Shown: positions 26,151 through 34,088 of the stretch, in pieces
Numbering within the stretch: the stretch's first letter is position 1
Layout: each line of letters opens with the position of its first letter
Assembly (NCBI RefSeq): GCF_021026195.1
Contig: NZ_JAJNCT010000027.1
Span: forward strand, 1-54,891
Length of the DNA: 54,891 nt
Origin: Comamonas koreensis
GTDB taxonomy: Bacteria; Pseudomonadota; Gammaproteobacteria; Burkholderiales; Burkholderiaceae_C
Reading direction: 5' to 3'
The notes under the pieces: model-generated
Told to the model about the DNA's origin: nothing
What the model saw: the letters and a program-made list of their open reading frames with translations, nothing else
The model's database searches: none
Position numbers and translations under genes: made by a program

Positions 26151-26840
26151 ATGACCACCGCCAAAAAATCCGAATCCACTGCCAAGAAATCTGTGCAATT
26201 GCTGCAGCGTGCCATCGTTGATGGGCTGGAAGATGTGAAAGCACAAGATATCCAGGTTTTCAATACCGAGCACCTGTCGCCGCTGTTTGAGCGCGTGATC
26301 GTGGCCGCAGGTACCTCGAACCGCCAGACCAAGGCCTTGGCTGCCAGCGTCAAGGATGCCGTCAAGGAAGCGGGCTTTCCCAAGCCACGTACCGAAGGCG
26401 AAGACAACGGCGAGTGGATCATCGTCGACTGCGGCCCTGTTGTGGCCCACATCATGCAGCCGATGATTCGCCAGTACTACCGTTTGGAAGAGATGTGGGG
26501 CGACACGCCCGTGCGCGTCAAGCTGGGCGCTGCCAAGCCTAAGGCCGCCAAGCCTGCCAAGGCCAAGGCAGAAGCCGCTGCCGACACCGCTGACAGCAAG
26601 AAAAAGCCCGCTGCACGCAAGCCAGCAGCTGCTGACAAGGCCGCTGATGCACCGGTGAAGAAGACCGCTGCCAAGAAGCCCGCCGTCAAGAAGATCTCGG
26701 GCACCGTGGCTAAGAAGCCTGCGGCCAAGAAGACCAGCGCTGCTGCCACCGTCAAGACCGTCGTGGTCAACAAGCCCAAGGCCACCAAGCCTGCAGCCAA
26801 GAAGCCAGCGGCCAAGCGCGCAACCACCAAGGCCAAGTAA
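26151..26840 (+). CDS. rsfS: Ribosome silencing factor RsfS with Lys/Ala-rich tail
   Basis: RsfS binds protein L14 of the large subunit and blocks subunit joining in starvation. The conserved domain spans about residues 12-122: LLQRAIVDGLEDVKAQDIQVFNTEHLSPLFERVIVAAGTSNRQTKALAASV, then GEWIIVDCGPVVAHIMQPMIRQYYRLEEMWG. Residues 123-229 form a low-complexity tail of repeated KKPA, AKPK and KKTA units, like histone H1-type tails, roughly doubling the usual length. The start at 26151 (MTTAKKSESTAKKS) matches the domain edge; an upstream frame to 26073 is unsupported. A terminator follows. Confidence 0.92.
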   Translation: MTTAKKSESTAKKSVQLLQRAIVDGLEDVKAQDIQVFNTEHLSPLFERVIVAAGTSNRQTKALAASVKDAVKEAGFPKPRTEGEDNGEWIIVDCGPVVAHIMQPMIRQYYRLEEMWGDTPVRVKLGAAKPKAAKPAKAKAEAAADTADSKKKPAARKPAAADKAADAPVKKTAAKKPAVKKISGTVAKKPAAKKTSAAATVKTVVVNKPKATKPAAKKPAAKRATTKAK

Positions 26841-26862
26841 ATCCCCTCAACCTGCGGGTTGC

Positions 26863-26898
26863 AAAGAGCTGTACTGCCAGGCAGGACAGCTCTTTTTC
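26863..26898 (+). terminator. Intrinsic terminator after rsfS
   Basis: The inverted repeat AAAGAGCTGT / ACAGCTCTTT, with a further pairing CTG/CAG inside, is followed by TTC. It lies between rsfS and rlmH and overlaps the rlmH leader. Confidence 0.78.
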
Positions 26899-26912
26899 AT
26901 TGGAGAGTTCGC

Positions 26913-27380
26913 ATGAAGATTTTCATCGTTGCGGTGGGCCAGCATGTACCCGATTGGGCGCAGACCGCCTATGACGACTATGCCAAGCGTTTCCCGCCCG
27001 AGCTGAAGGTGGAGCTCAAGGCCGTCAAGACCGAGCCGCGCGGCTCCAAGACCGTCGAGACCCTGTATGCCGCCGAGCGCAAGCGCATCGAGGCAGCCAT
27101 CCCGCGCGGCACGCGCATTGTCGTGCTCGATGAGCGCGGCACCAACCTGACCACCAAGGCGCTCGCCCAGCGGGTCAAGGGCTGGCAGCTTGAAGGCGAT
27201 GATGTCGCGTTGATCATCGGTGGTCCTGATGGGCTGGACCCCGAGTTCAAGGCTGCGGCGCATGAGCGCATTCGGCTTTCGGATATGACCTTGCCCCATG
27301 CGATGGTGCGTGTGCTGCTGATCGAGCAGCTCTACCGCGCCTGGTCGGTCAATGCCGGCCATCCTTACCACCGCGAATAA
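26913..27380 (+). CDS. rlmH: 23S rRNA pseudouridine-1915 N3-methyltransferase RlmH
   Basis: SPOUT-class enzyme that methylates pseudouridine 1915 in helix 69 of 23S rRNA on assembled ribosomes. The 155-residue protein starts [28 protein letters not shown] and has the cofactor knot [15 protein letters not shown] and the C-terminal [37 protein letters not shown] lies upstream of the ATG at 26913; an upstream frame runs into the terminator and was rejected. Confidence 0.96.
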   Translation: MKIFIVAVGQHVPDWAQTAYDDYAKRFPPELKVELKAVKTEPRGSKTVETLYAAERKRIEAAIPRGTRIVVLDERGTNLTTKALAQRVKGWQLEGDDVALIIGGPDGLDPEFKAAAHERIRLSDMTLPHAMVRVLLIEQLYRAWSVNAGHPYHRE

Positions 27381-27533
27381 GGCCAGCGCGCTTGCTCTCG
27401 GGTGGGCGAGGGCAGAGCAATATCCCCGCTTGCCAGCGGGCTGCCGGATGCGTTATGCTGCAAAAATAATAGCTGCTTGCGCTGAATTGATGGGCGCAGG
27501 CGCTTTTTTCAAATCTAGGCCTCGCTTCCCACC

Positions 27534-28148
27534 ATGCACCCCTTTGTCTACCTGGCATCGCAGTCTCCACGCCGCAGTCAACTGCTTGAACAGATCGGTA
27601 TCTCCCACCGCTTGCTGGTTGCCCAGGACGACGACCCCGAACCCCAGGACCCCGAAGCGCTGGAGCTGGTGCTGCCGCGCGAATCCGCCACCGACTACGT
27701 GCAGCGCGTGACCGGGCTGAAGCTGGATGCTGCCATCGCCCGCCTGCAGCGGCGCGGGCTGGAGCAGGCGCCGATTCTGTGCTCCGACACCACGGTGTCG
27801 CTGGGCCGGCATATTCTGGGCAAGCCCGAGTCGCAGGAACAGGCCCGCGAGATGCTGCAAGCGCTCAGTGGCAAGACGCACCGTGTATTGACGGCCGTGG
27901 CCCTGCAAAGCGGTCGCAAGCGCCTGACCAGCCTGTCGGTCTCCAGCGTGGAGTTCGCCGTCATGGACAGCGCGCAGATCGACGCCTATGTCGCCAGCGG
28001 TGAGCCCATGGGCAAGGCGGGCGCCTATGGCGTGCAGGGGCGGGCGGCAGCGTATATTGCCAAGATCAGCGGCAGCTATTCAGGCATCATGGGCCTGCCG
28101 GTGTTCGAGACGGCCAATGTACTGCGGGCTGCTGGGTTTGCCATCTAA
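27534..28148 (+). CDS. Maf-family nucleoside triphosphate pyrophosphatase (YhdE type)
   Basis: House-cleaning enzyme that hydrolyses dTTP/UTP or modified nucleotides to monophosphates. The 204-residue protein has the Maf N-terminus VYLASQSPRRSQLLEQIGI, SATDYVQRV, the acidic ILCSDTTVSLGRHILGKP and YVASGEPMGKAGAYGVQGRAAAYIAKISGSYSGIMGLPVFET. This last GKAGAY...GS.sgIMGLP form is that of the YhdE rather than the YceF subgroup. It leads directly into rng, 12 bases away, as in many proteobacteria. Confidence 0.93.
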   Translation: MHPFVYLASQSPRRSQLLEQIGISHRLLVAQDDDPEPQDPEALELVLPRESATDYVQRVTGLKLDAAIARLQRRGLEQAPILCSDTTVSLGRHILGKPESQEQAREMLQALSGKTHRVLTAVALQSGRKRLTSLSVSSVEFAVMDSAQIDAYVASGEPMGKAGAYGVQGRAAAYIAKISGSYSGIMGLPVFETANVLRAAGFAI

Positions 28149-28160
28149 GGCCCTCAAAGA

Positions 28161-29657
28161 ATGACTTCTATGCAAAATGATATTTTGATCAATTGGGCGC
28201 CGCAGGAGACGCGGGTGGCGATCATCGAGGGCGGCGCGGTGCAGGAGCTGCACCATGAGCGCACCCTGGAGCGCGGCCTGGTCGGCAATGTCTACCTGGG
28301 CAAGATATCGCGGGTGCTGCCCGGCATGCAGTCCGCCTTTATCGACATTGGCCTGGAGCGCGCCGCATTCCTGCATGTGGCCGATGTCTGGCAGCGCCAG
28401 GAAGGCGGCCTGGCGCCGATGTTCGCACGCAAGGGCGAGCCCCAGGTGCCGATTGAAAAGCAGATCTTCGAAGGCCAGTCGATCATGGTGCAGGTCATCA
28501 AGGACCCGATCGGCACCAAGGGCGCGCGGCTGTCCACGCAGATCAGCATTGCCGGGCGCCTGCTGGTGTACCTGCCGCAGGACGACCACATCGGCGTGTC
28601 GCAAAAGATTCCCCAGAACGAGCGCGATGCCTTGCGCGCCCGCCTGCAGGCGCTGGTGGGCACGGCGCAAACGGGTGGCGGCGGCGGCTTTATCCTGCGC
28701 ACCAATGGCGAGGACTCCAGCGATGAAGAGCTGGCCGAGGACATCAGCTACCTGCGCAAGGTCTGGAAGCGCATCAAGGAAAGCGCCGCCAAGCAGGCCG
28801 TCAAGACCCTGCTGCACCAGGACCTGAGCCTGATGCAGCGCGTGCTGCGCGATATGGTCACAGAGAATACCCAGTCGATCCGTATCGATTCGCGTGAGCA
28901 GTTCGTGCTGCTGCAGCAGTTTGGCCAGGAGTTCATGCCCGCCGCGCTGCCCAAGCTGCAGCTCTACAAAGGTGAGCGCCCGATTTTCGATCTGTACTCG
29001 GTCGATGAGGAAATTGCGCGTGCGCTGGGCCGGCGCGTCGATCTCAAATCCGGCGGCTACCTGATTGTGGACCAGACCGAGGCCTTGACCACCGTCGATG
29101 TGAACACTGGCGGCTATGTGGGTGCGCGCAATTTTGACGACACCATCTTCAAGACCAATCTGGAAGCGGCCCATGCCATTGCCCGCCAGCTGCGGCTGCG
29201 CAACCTGGGCGGCATCATCATCGTGGACTTTATCGACATGGTGCATGAGGACCACCAGGCGCAGGTGCTGCATGAGCTGCGCAAACAGCTGCAGCGCGAC
29301 CGGGTCAAGACCATGTGCGGAGAGTTCTCCCAACTGGGCCTGGTGGAGATGACGCGCAAGCGCACCCGCGAATCGCTGGCCCATATGCTCTGCACCTCCT
29401 GCCCCGTCTGCAGCGGCGTGGGCGAGGTCAAGACTGTCCGCACCGTCTGCTATGACATCCTGCGCGAGATCCTGCGCGAGGCGCGCCAGTTCAACCCCAA
29501 GGAGTTCCGCGTGCTCGCCGCCCCGCCGGTGATCGAGATGCTGCTGGACGAGGAAAGCCAGCATTTGGCTGGGCTGTCCGATTTCATCGGCAAGCCTATC
29601 TCGCTGCAGGCCGAAGGGCGGGATGGATCGGACCAGTACGATATCGTGCTGCTGTAG
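28161..29657 (+). CDS. rng: Ribonuclease G
   Basis: Endonuclease of the RNase E/G family that matures the 5' end of 16S rRNA and decays some mRNAs. The 498-residue protein has an N-terminal S1 domain (LVGNVYLGKISRVLPGMQSAFIDIGLERAAFLHV), the central nuclease core with TVDVNTGGYVGARNFDDTIFKTNLEAA, LRNLGGIIIVDFIDM (catalytic Asp) and the zinc-link CTSCPVCSGVG. It lacks the long C-terminal scaffold of RNase E. Met4 is an alternative start. A strong terminator follows. Confidence 0.95.
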   Translation: MTSMQNDILINWAPQETRVAIIEGGAVQELHHERTLERGLVGNVYLGKISRVLPGMQSAFIDIGLERAAFLHVADVWQRQEGGLAPMFARKGEPQVPIEKQIFEGQSIMVQVIKDPIGTKGARLSTQISIAGRLLVYLPQDDHIGVSQKIPQNERDALRARLQALVGTAQTGGGGGFILRTNGEDSSDEELAEDISYLRKVWKRIKESAAKQAVKTLLHQDLSLMQRVLRDMVTENTQSIRIDSREQFVLLQQFGQEFMPAALPKLQLYKGERPIFDLYSVDEEIARALGRRVDLKSGGYLIVDQTEALTTVDVNTGGYVGARNFDDTIFKTNLEAAHAIARQLRLRNLGGIIIVDFIDMVHEDHQAQVLHELRKQLQRDRVKTMCGEFSQLGLVEMTRKRTRESLAHMLCTSCPVCSGVGEVKTVRTVCYDILREILREARQFNPKEFRVLAAPPVIEMLLDEESQHLAGLSDFIGKPISLQAEGRDGSDQYDIVLL

Positions 29658-29693
29658 CAGTGGACCACTGACGGCTGACAGCAGACAGCCAAC

Positions 29694-29730
29694 AAAAAGC
29701 CCGGCGAGAGGGATTCTCGCCGGGCTTTTT
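29694..29730. terminator. Strong bidirectional intrinsic terminator
   Basis: A perfect sixteen-base inverted repeat AAAAAGCCCGGCGAGA / TCTCGCCGGGCTTTTT with a five-base loop separates rng from the convergent aminotransferase gene. Confidence 0.93.
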
Positions 29731-29748
29731 GCCTGGGAAGAGGGCGCT

Positions 29749-30912
29749 TTACAGCCTGCGCAGACGTTCCAGCGCCGCCAGCAAGGTTTCGTCCTTTTTG
29801 GCATAGCAAAAGCGCACCACCTGTTGGTCAAAGCCGTTGCCATAAAAGGCAGACAGTGGAATGGCCGCTACGCCCAGGTCCTTGACCAGCTGCTGGCAGA
29901 ACTCGGCTTCGCTAGCATCGGTGACTGCGGAGATGTCCACGCACTGGAAGTAGGTGCCGGAGCTGGGGAGCAGCTTGAGGCGCGTGCCTTCGAGGCCGGC
30001 GCGGAACAGGTCGCGCTTCTTTTGGTAGAAGGCGGGCAGGTTCAGGTAGGGCGCAGGGTCTTTGAGGTACTCGGCCAGGCCCACCTGCATGGGAGTGTTG
30101 ACGGTGAAGACATTGAACTGGTGCACCTTGCGGAATTCCGCCGTCAACGGCGCCGGTGCGGCCACAGTGGCCACCTTCCAGCCCGTCACATGGAAGGTCT
30201 TGCCGAAGCTGCTGATGACATACGAACGCGCGGCCAGGCCTGGGTAGCGCGATGCGCTTTCATGGCGCTCGCCGTCGAACACCATGTGCTCATAGACCTC
30301 ATCGGCGAGCAGCAGGATATTCGTGGGGGCCAGCAGGTCTTGCAGCTGCTGCATTTCCTGCGCGGTCCAGGTGGTGCCGCTGGGGTTGTGTGGGGTGTTG
30401 ATCAGCAGCAGCCGCGTCTTGGGGGTGATCGCTGCGGCGATCTTGCCAAAGTCAGGGCGGAAGGTCTTGGGCGTCAGCGGCACGCGCACCGGCACGCCAC
30501 CAGCCAGCTCGATATTGGGCACATAGCTGTCGTAGCAGGGGTCCAGCACGATGACCTCGTCACCAGGGCTTACGCAGCTGAGGATGACGGTCAGGATCGC
30601 TTGGGTGGCACCGGCGGCGACGGTGATCTCGCTGTTGGCGTCATAGCGCTTGCCATAGAGCGCTTCGATTTTCTGGGCCACCACCTCGCGCAGGGCCGGC
30701 ACACCGGTCATCGGCGGGTACTGGTTGTGGCCGGCCTGCATGGCGCGGCTGACACTGTCGATCAGCGCCGGGTCGCAGCCAAAGTCCGGAAAGCCCTGGC
30801 CCAGGTTGACGGCCTTGTGCTCGGCGGCGAGCGCCGACATGACGGTGAAGATGGTGGTGCCCACGTTGGGCAGACGGCTGGGGAACGACGGGGTGAGGGC
30901 GGAAGCGGACAT
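29749..30912 (-). CDS. PLP-dependent aminotransferase (YbdL/methionine-type)
   Basis: Class I/II aminotransferase of 387 residues. It shows VNLGQGFPDFGCDPALI, NQYPPMTGVPALREVVAQKI, INTPHNPSGTTW, LLADEVYEHMVFDG and the PLP lysine in ISSFGKTFHVTGWKVATVAAP. The pattern is that of the YbdL / kynurenine-oxoglutarate group, which often acts on methionine and aromatic amino acids. The neighbour upstream on the same strand's far side is cysB, which would suit a sulfur-amino-acid role, but this is only suggestive. Confidence 0.9.
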   Translation of the reverse strand: MSASALTPSFPSRLPNVGTTIFTVMSALAAEHKAVNLGQGFPDFGCDPALIDSVSRAMQAGHNQYPPMTGVPALREVVAQKIEALYGKRYDANSEITVAAGATQAILTVILSCVSPGDEVIVLDPCYDSYVPNIELAGGVPVRVPLTPKTFRPDFGKIAAAITPKTRLLLINTPHNPSGTTWTAQEMQQLQDLLAPTNILLLADEVYEHMVFDGERHESASRYPGLAARSYVISSFGKTFHVTGWKVATVAAPAPLTAEFRKVHQFNVFTVNTPMQVGLAEYLKDPAPYLNLPAFYQKKRDLFRAGLEGTRLKLLPSSGTYFQCVDISAVTDASEAEFCQQLVKDLGVAAIPLSAFYGNGFDQQVVRFCYAKKDETLLAALERLRRL

Positions 30913-31002
30913 GGTGATCAGGGCTGGAAAAAGACCGCAGCCGGCGGGCCGGTCTGCGATCCATCGATCAATAAGCGGTTTGGGTTTTGAATGGGGAGCG
31001 GA

Positions 31003-31944
31003 TCAGAGCTCGTAGTCAGCCACATGGCCGACCATGGCACGGGCGATCAGATCACGGCTGAGGCGGTCGCTGAGCAGCTCGGCAAATTTGTAGACAAAAT
31101 TGCGCATGTATGCACCGCGCTTGAAGGCCACGCGCGCCACGCTCTCGCCAAACAAATGGCCGACAGGCCGCACGGCGAGGTCCTTGAGCGGGTCATCGCG
31201 CATGGCCATCTCGGCCACGATGCCAATGCCCAGACCCAGGCGCACATAGGTCTTGATCACGTCGGAGTCGATGGCTTCCAGCACGATCTTGGGCGTGAGC
31301 TGGCGGGCAGCCATCGCCGAGTCGATCTTGCCCCGGCCGGTGAACGAGGGGTGGTAGGTGATCAGGGGCTCACCAGCGATGTCTTCCAGATTGATGCGCT
31401 CCTTTTGGGCCAGTGGGTGCTGGTGGGGCATGACCAGCACGTGCTGCCATTCGTAGCAGGGCAGGGTCACCAACTCGGGGTAGTCGGCCAGCGATTCGGT
31501 GGCCATGCCCAGGTCGGCTTGCTCGTCAATCACCATGCGGGCCACTTCAGCGGGCGTGGCCTGGTGCAGGCTGACCGTCACCTTGGGGTAGTGCTCGCGC
31601 AAGCGTGCCACCGGCGTGGGCAGCACATAGCGGGCCTGCGTGTGGGTGGTGGCGATGGAGAGGGTGCCGCTGTCCTGCGCGCTGTACTGGTCACCGATGC
31701 GCTTGAGGTTGCCGACCTCGCGCATGATGATCTCGATGCTGCGCAGCACCTGCTGGCCTGGCTCGGTGATGCGCTTGAGGCGCTTGCCATGGCGCGCAAA
31801 AATGTCGATGCCCAGCTCCTCTTCCAGCTCGATGATGGCCTTGGAGACGCCGGGTTGCGAGGTGTGCAGTGCCTTGGCCGCCTCGGTCAGGTTGAGGTTG
31901 CGGCGCGCGGCCTCTTGCACAAAGCGGAACTGATGCAGGTTCAT
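31003..31944 (-). CDS. cysB: CysB-type LysR regulator of sulfur assimilation
   Basis: LysR-family activator of 313 residues that responds to N-acetylserine/O-acetylserine and sulfate supply. The winged HTH is MNLHQFRFVQEAARRNLNLTEAAKALHTSQPGVSKAIIELEEELGI, a near-universal CysB/Cbl form, and the inducer domain has THTQARYVLPTPVARLREHYPKVTVSLHQATPAEVARM. The frame remains open upstream to 32481, but 31944 gives the natural N-terminus. It lies next to a siroheme-type chelatase gene, in line with sulfite reduction. Confidence 0.94.
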   Translation of the reverse strand: MNLHQFRFVQEAARRNLNLTEAAKALHTSQPGVSKAIIELEEELGIDIFARHGKRLKRITEPGQQVLRSIEIIMREVGNLKRIGDQYSAQDSGTLSIATTHTQARYVLPTPVARLREHYPKVTVSLHQATPAEVARMVIDEQADLGMATESLADYPELVTLPCYEWQHVLVMPHQHPLAQKERINLEDIAGEPLITYHPSFTGRGKIDSAMAARQLTPKIVLEAIDSDVIKTYVRLGLGIGIVAEMAMRDDPLKDLAVRPVGHLFGESVARVAFKRGAYMRNFVYKFAELLSDRLSRDLIARAMVGHVADYEL

Positions 31945-32119
31945 ACAATGATGCGGAATATGAATTTGCATCATTATGCTTGATTGGAATATAAAAAGCA
32001 TCCGATATGCAGAAACCCAGGCTGGGGGGCGGAATTTCTCAATTGCAGCGCTGGCACAGTGCGCCGCCCATCGAGCAGCAGCTACTGCGCTCGGGCCTGG
32101 GTCAATAACCGATGAAGCA

Positions 32120-32524
32120 CTACCCCTGCAATTTGCCTTCCAGATAACCGCCAGCCATGTCTGCCAGCAGCTGTATGACGCGTGCATCCTCACCCATCGC
32201 CGGGGCAATGCGCAGTTGCAACTGCGGGTAGAGCGGGGCGAGTTCCTCGACCAGCGCTGGTATGTCTTCGCTGGCATGCTTGCCAACGCCAAACAGCAAC
32301 GGCCAGATCGTGATGTGGGCCAATTGGGGATGCGATTGGAGCAACTGAGCGACAGCGGGGCCGAGTGGTGGGTCGCACCAGTCGAGGTAGGCGCAGGCAA
32401 CGGCGGCTGATGGCTGGGCTTGCTGCACCTGGGCGAGCAAGTGCTCGGCATTGCGGCGCCAGACAGGGTCCCTAGAGCCATGAGACAGCAGAATCAAACC
32501 GATGGAGGGTGTGGAGGACGGCAT
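32120..32524 (-). CDS. CbiX/SirB-type chelatase (sirohydrochlorin)
   Basis: A short 134-residue single-domain chelatase. It has GLILLSHGSRDPVWRRNAEHLLAQV with the metal-binding His of the SHGS motif, and the second-half motif ITIWPLLFGVGKHASEDIPALVEEL with the conserved His. Such proteins insert cobalt, nickel or iron into sirohydrochlorin; beside cysB an iron-chelatase role for siroheme is plausible. The start at 32524 fits the family length; the frame stays open to 32929. Confidence 0.88.
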   Translation of the reverse strand: MPSSTPSIGLILLSHGSRDPVWRRNAEHLLAQVQQAQPSAAVACAYLDWCDPPLGPAVAQLLQSHPQLAHITIWPLLFGVGKHASEDIPALVEELAPLYPQLQLRIAPAMGEDARVIQLLADMAGGYLEGKLQG

Positions 32525-32699
32525 GGTGGGTGAGGCGTTAGCGGTAGAAACAAGCGCTGCCTTGGGTAAAGGTAGGAACCTTTGGGCATTATCGCTTTCC
32601 CATATCCGTGCCGGAAACGGTGCCCGAACGGATACGCATGTTGCAAAATGTACAGCGTGCGCGGAGCGCAGCAGAAAACTGGCTGAACCCGTGCAACGC

Positions 32700-32728
32700 T
32701 TTACACTGCCTACATATTTAGCTGTAAA
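32700..32728. promoter_or_regulatory. Inverted repeat upstream of the RND operon
   Basis: TTTACA and TGTAAA are placed as an inverted repeat with 17 bases between them, 36 bases before the first gene of the efflux operon. Half sites of this kind occur in operators of TetR-type pump repressors, but the spacing here is wider than in the ones I know. Confidence 0.35.
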
Positions 32729-32763
32729 AATAGTAGTTTGCTCTACCTTGAAGCCAAAAACCG

Positions 32764-34062
32764 ATGATGCCGGATGTTTCCAATTTTTCGCGCCAGTCCC
32801 TGGCAACGTTTCAATCTTTGGCAATTGTCGGAAAGCTTTCCTCCCCCCACACGCTTGGCCACGCTGTCCGTATAGTGGCGGTGGTGGCCGCCATCGGTTT
32901 GCTGGCTGCATGCTCCGATAAGGCAGCACCGGCCGCGGCCGCCGCGCCCCAGGCTCCAGAGGTCGGCGTCATCACCGTGCAGGCTGCATCGCAGCAGCTG
33001 ACGGCGGAACTGCCAGGCCGCACCAATGCCTTCATGATTGCCGAGATTCGCCCGCAGGCCAATGGTATTGTGGAAAAGCGCCTGTTCACCGAAGGCGCAT
33101 CGGTCAAGGCCGGCCAGGCGCTCTACCAATTGGATGACCGGCCGGCAAGGGCGACCGTCAACAGCGCCGAGGCTGCCTTGGCCAAGGCCAAGGCCACGGC
33201 GCAGACCGCCCGCAGCAATGCCGCGCGCAATAGCGAACTGGTCAAGATCGACGCCATCAGCCGCCAGGTCTTCGATGACAGCCAGGCCCTGGTTGCGCAG
33301 ACTGCCTCCGACGTGGCCGTCGCCCAGGCAGCGCTGGACAATGCCCGGATCAACCTGCAGTACACCCGCATCAGCTCGCCAATCAGCGGCAAGGTCAGCA
33401 CCTCGGCGGTGACGCCCGGTGCGCTGGTCACCGCCAACCAGGCGACGGCGCTCACCACCGTGGTGCAGCTCGATCCGATGTATGTGGACTTCACCCAATC
33501 GAGCACCGAGATGCTGCAGCTGCAGCGCGACCTGAAGGCGGGCCGCTTTCAGCGCCTTGAAGGGGATCAGATTCCCGTGCGCATCCGTCTCGACGACGGC
33601 ACCGAATACAGCCATGAGGCCAAGCTCAAGTTCTCTGGCGTGATCGTCAGCCCCACCACAGGCACCGTCACCTTGCGGGCGCAGGTGCCCAATCCCGAAG
33701 GCGTGCTGATGCCCAATATGTATGTGCAGGCGCTGCTGCCCACGGCTGTGGCGCCTGATGCCTTGTTGGTTCCCCAGCAATCGGTGGTGCGCGATTTGAC
33801 GGGCAAACCAACCGTCTTCGTCGTCACTGCCGAGGACAAGGTGCAACGCCGTGCGCTGCAGCTCGACCGCGCCGTTGGCAGCCAGTGGCTGGTGGGCAGT
33901 GGCCTCAAATCGGGTGAGCGCGTAGTGGTCGATGGCTTCCAGCGCGTGAAGGACGGAGACAAGGTGCGGGTCGCCGAGGTGGATCTGAAGGCGCAGGCCG
34001 AGCGCGTCCGCAGCCCAGGGCGCGCGCCTGGCCAGGCCGCAGCGCCTGCTGCAGCCCAGTAA
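32764..34062 (+). CDS. RND efflux periplasmic adaptor (AcrA/MexA family)
   Basis: Membrane-fusion lipoprotein of 432 residues. A lipobox LLAACS (Cys about 50) anchors it in the inner membrane. The mature part has the hallmark order: barrel/lipoyl half AELPGRTNAFMIAEIRPQANGIVEKRLFTEGASVKAGQALYQLD, an alpha hairpin (AEAALAKAKATAQTARSNAARN...), lipoyl half ARINLQYTRISSPISGKVSTSAVTPGALV, and the beta-barrel and proximal domains. It links the pump at 34089 to the outer-membrane channel at 37256. The N-terminus before the membrane segment is unusually long, so the start may be further downstream. Confidence 0.94.
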   Translation: MMPDVSNFSRQSLATFQSLAIVGKLSSPHTLGHAVRIVAVVAAIGLLAACSDKAAPAAAAAPQAPEVGVITVQAASQQLTAELPGRTNAFMIAEIRPQANGIVEKRLFTEGASVKAGQALYQLDDRPARATVNSAEAALAKAKATAQTARSNAARNSELVKIDAISRQVFDDSQALVAQTASDVAVAQAALDNARINLQYTRISSPISGKVSTSAVTPGALVTANQATALTTVVQLDPMYVDFTQSSTEMLQLQRDLKAGRFQRLEGDQIPVRIRLDDGTEYSHEAKLKFSGVIVSPTTGTVTLRAQVPNPEGVLMPNMYVQALLPTAVAPDALLVPQQSVVRDLTGKPTVFVVTAEDKVQRRALQLDRAVGSQWLVGSGLKSGERVVVDGFQRVKDGDKVRVAEVDLKAQAERVRSPGRAPGQAAAPAAAQ

Positions 34063-34088
34063 GACACCCAGAACCCGAGGCTGCATCC

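Noticed and set aside
28080..29843. Long minus-strand open frame opposite rng
   Set aside because: The plus strand is a complete RNase G; the reverse frame shows no domain and arises from high GC.
31945..32481. N-terminal extension of cysB giving a 492-residue protein
   Set aside because: CysB proteins start at the HTH (MNLHQFRFV); the extension overlaps the chelatase gene in another frame and has no domain.
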